Shown here: one piece after another, positions 61,641 to 64,000 of the stretch | How positions within the stretch are numbered: the first letter of the stretch is position 1 | How the letters are laid out: the number at the start of each line of letters is the position of its first letter | DNA from: Carex sylvatica | Taxonomy: Eukaryota; Streptophyta; Magnoliopsida; Poales; Cyperaceae | DNA length: 64,000 nucleotides | Assembly (NCBI GenBank): GCA_964058845.1 | Contig: CAXKVR010000315.1 | Span: 124,001 to 188,000, forward strand | Reading direction: 5' to 3' | Notes under the pieces: generated by a model | Database searches by the model: none | Told to the model about the DNA's origin: nothing | The model's input: the letters and a program-made list of their open reading frames with translations, nothing else | Program-made: the position numbers and the translations under genes

Positions 61641-61819
61641 GAATTCGTATCCTCTGAGATATCTCAAACTTTGCGTGACTTTATGAAAAATCTCAACCGT
61701 TCAAATACTTTCTGCTCGAATGTCGAAGCTCAAATAATACTGGCCCCTGCGCTACCCCCGAATAGGCACCGGACACGTCGGTCACGCAAAAGTTGAGATA
61801 TCTCAGAGGATACGCACTC
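61641..61819. mobile_element. MITE, CTGAGATATCTCA family, copy 2
   Basis: A 179 bp element, nearly the same as 5001-5179, starting GAATTCGTATCCTCTGAGAT and ending AGAGGATACGCACTC. Possible target repeats CTCCTATCC and CTCCTATACC overlap the ends. Confidence 0.7.
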
Positions 61820-62078
61820 CTATACCTGATGCAGAGGTACTTTTTTGCTTCTCAATCTTAACCATTAATTGCAATTTCAAAAAATGATCTCACTAGTCAT
61901 AAGAGGAACTCCAAATGATTGTGCTATTAACAAGGAGAATGATTGTCTTTCGCTCAAATAATTGCAATGAATCGTGACACAGATTTCATTTGTTCCAAAG
62001 AAAAACTTATTTTGAACAGCATTACAATACTATTTGTATAAAATTTATTCTATGTATTAAATAACATAATTAGCTGCT

Positions 62079-63416
62079 TCACAGCTTAGAAGGCTTGGGG
62101 AAAATATCAGGTGTGAATTTCTGTGCAGCACTAATACTTCCTTTGATCTTCATAGCACCTCTGTTTAGTAACACAAATAAAACATTTTAAAAAAAAAAGT
62201 TCATATGTAAAGCGTCTTTCAGCTTGCATGAAAAATAGAAGCTGGTACATCTTTTTTTTGTGCGTTTCATAAGTAGGCCAAACTAGGGGTATCAATGGTG
62301 AGATAGGAGTAGGTTCGATGGGCATTGGACCTACTTTTAGGTTCAATTAACTATATATCCGTACGATTAACATTAAGGTTTGTGCGCACAAAAATTGATA
62401 AAAACATATACGAATTTAATACGGAGCGCACGAATCTTGATGTAATTGAATGGCCAGATCACCCATCGAACCAAAGTAGGTCCAATGGGCATCGGACCTA
62501 CTCCGAAGTGGTCAATGGCACCCTTTTATCCATTTACCCGACACGTACCGTATTCGATAAGAGAGTTATGGGTAAAAGTTTTTTCTGTCACGAGTACCAA
62601 TAAGGTTTTTCTTAAAAACTATTCCATACCCGTTATCCTATATAGGGTAATCATAATTAAATAAATTAAATATATATAACTTAGGTCTAATTGCCTCATC
62701 TAATACAGATACTAATTGAACAAACATAATGAATGGAAAAGGATAAAAATTCAGAGAATTTAAATTACCTAATGAAAGCAATTTGTGGGTTCATCTTTCC
62801 AGCGGCGATTGAGAGGAAATTGTCATCAGTAAATGAAAATGTTGCATCTGGTTTCCCATTATATGGTCCTGAAACAAGAAATATTTCAACAAAAAAAGTC
62901 AGATTAAATTTCATATTGAGTTGGGATAAGTAAAATTGAATTAAGAGCGAAAAATGCAAGAGGTATAATCTTATTACATGGAACCATCAATTATTATATC
63001 TAGGTTAATACCAAACATACCCGGATAATTCCAGATTTCTTTATTATATCTAGGTGAGGCATACTCGAAAAAATAAACTAAACTCAAATTACACTACAAG
63101 AAATTATTTTGACAAATAACGACCATAAATGGGAAATTAATCGAAAACCTTTGGAGACTTTGCCCTCTTTAAGATCAACCACGAAGATCTCCTCGTTGAA
63201 TCCAATTTTCTGTTCAGGAAATAAACAGAATTGGATATCAGATATCAGATCTCGCCAATTTTCATCAAAAGAGATCAATCAAAAGGGAGGGACCTTGGGG
63301 GAGATGTTGAGTTGGTACACAAGACCGACTTTCTCCTTCAATTCCTTCCCGGCGTCGGTTTCAAGGTGCTTCTTCATCTGCTCCAGTAGAGCCGCCGATT
63401 TCAAGGTGCTCTCCAT
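62079..63416 (-). CDS. SCP2: Sterol carrier protein 2 (SCP2), peroxisomal
   Basis: Four exons, 63294-63416, 63149-63209, 62769-62868 and 62079-62160, with GT-AG introns in matching phases, encode 121 residues; Arabidopsis SCP2 has about 123. The single SCP2 domain binds and transfers lipids in peroxisomes. Recognisable parts are the N-terminal helix (LLEQMKKHLETDAGKEL), GLVYQLNISPK, DATFSFTDDNF, GKMNPQIAFIRGAMKIKGS and the tail PKPSKL. The final SKL is a type 1 peroxisomal targeting signal, with no N-terminal targeting sequence. The ATG at 63416 gives the family's usual start. The third intron holds a 212 bp MITE (62300-62510). No lesions were seen. Confidence 0.94.
62300..62510. mobile_element. 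212 bp Mutator-type MITE, copy 3
   Basis: A 211 bp element inside the third SCP2 intron, same orientation as 22162-22373, starting GAGATAGGAGTAGG. Flanks ATCAATGGT and GTCAATGGC match at 7 of 9 positions. Confidence 0.72.
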
Positions 63417-63540
63417 TTCTCTCTATTTTTTGGATTTTTTTTCCGTTTTTTTTTTTTCTTCGAGTTGTGTCTTTTAATGGAGCGGTGGCTTGGATATGCG
63501 TGCTGTTCTATTTAATCCTCCATTAACTGGGAATGCTATT

Positions 63541-63716
63541 CTGCGCAGAGTTTTTCGTGCGGAGTTGTGAAAAGTTTTTAATCTGGTCCGATCGTTTTAA
63601 TCGGACGGACCAAATCAGATTTCAAAAGAACAGCTTCTCTGTTATAATCCATCTGATCGAAAACGAACAGATCAGATAAAAAAAATCGCATGGCTCCGCA
63701 CGGAAAAACTCCGCAG
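63541..63716. mobile_element. MITE-like foldback upstream of SCP2
   Basis: Left CTGCGCAGAGTTTTTCGTGC and right inverted counterpart (RC CTGCGGAGTTTTTCCGTGC) bound a ~176 bp foldback; inner segments TGGTCCGATCG and CGGACGGACCA also pair. It starts about 125 bp upstream of the SCP2 ATG. No clear target repeat. Confidence 0.55.
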
Positions 63717-63797
63717 AGGATAATCTCCCCCATTAATTGAGAGAAGGGTGGATGAAGGGATTCAGTCGGGAGCTGTTGGGATGAATTCAGTTCAACT

Positions 63798-63950
63798 GAG
63801 TTAACTCAAATTTTAAGTTTAAATCTGGACCGTCCGATCAGTTTAAGCACGAAAATTAGAGATTCTCTGTGCGTACCACCTAGGGTTGGATTGGTCCGAA
63901 TTCTGATCGAACGGCCCAAATCAAAATATAAAATTTAAGTTACTTGAGAG
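63798..63950. mobile_element. MITE-like inverted repeat related to 5647-5772
   Basis: Starts GAGTTAACTCAAATTTTAAG and ends AAATTTAAGTTACTTGAG, with inner GGACCGTCCGATCAG and TGATCGAACGG pairing. It shares layout and motifs with the element at the fucosyltransferase promoter. Confidence 0.5.
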
Positions 63951-64000
63951 CATCTACTCCTTGGGGATTCGAATTCGTATCCCTGCATTAACTCAAAAGG

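Noticed and set aside
63090..63115. CACTACAAGAAATT, a typical CACTA transposon end
   Set aside because: It lies in the SCP2 second intron. No partner terminus or 3 bp repeat was found, and the intron is short.

Overview
This is nuclear DNA from a flowering plant. Evidence: long AT-rich spacers, genes split by GT-AG introns, and a set of typical plant families (xyloglucan-type fucosyltransferase, ERF transcription factor, secreted alpha-amylases, peroxisomal SCP2, cytosolic-type valyl-tRNA synthetase). LTR, hAT, Mutator and LINE relics are dense. I cannot name the species. I saw no rRNA gene, tRNA gene or CRISPR array by eye.

Layout. 1-5.8 kb: a cluster of small non-autonomous transposons. 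5.9-8.9 kb (+): an intact two-exon fucosyltransferase gene. 11-20.6 kb: hAT-type elements and a decayed Ty1-copia retrotransposon (14.26-19.02 kb) nested inside a Mutator-type foldback element. 20.7-21.3 kb (-): an intronless ERF gene. 22-24.6 kb: three Mutator-type elements, one with ~310 bp inverted ends. 26.9-29.3 kb: an unknown repeat split by a probable solo LTR; an uninterrupted copy of the repeat at 47.6-48.2 kb shows the empty site. 29.5-37 kb: a cluster of short palindromes, an F-box/FBD gene fragment and two LINE relics. 37.7-46.8 kb (-): a valyl-tRNA synthetase locus of about 20 exons whose splice sites look intact but whose reading frame has three stops and one frameshift. 49.6-52.4 kb and 57.7-60.5 kb (-): two secreted alpha-amylase genes in tandem, separated by a ~2.1 kb element with ~750 bp inverted arms. 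62.1-63.4 kb (-): a four-exon peroxisomal sterol carrier protein 2 gene.

How the parts relate. The genes are independent single transcription units, not an operon. The amylases are a diverged duplicate pair: both keep the catalytic triad, but they have different intron sets and differ at two positions that match known starch-binding surface sites. Much of the intergenic DNA can be assigned to inserted elements because target-site duplications can be read directly. I did not find a convincing new biological system. The best leads are the broken but splice-intact synthetase locus, the reciprocal surface-site changes in the amylase pair, the long foldback between them, and the nested insertions.

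Exon limits were set by hand from GT-AG signals, reading phase and family similarity recalled from memory. No alignment or search was run.
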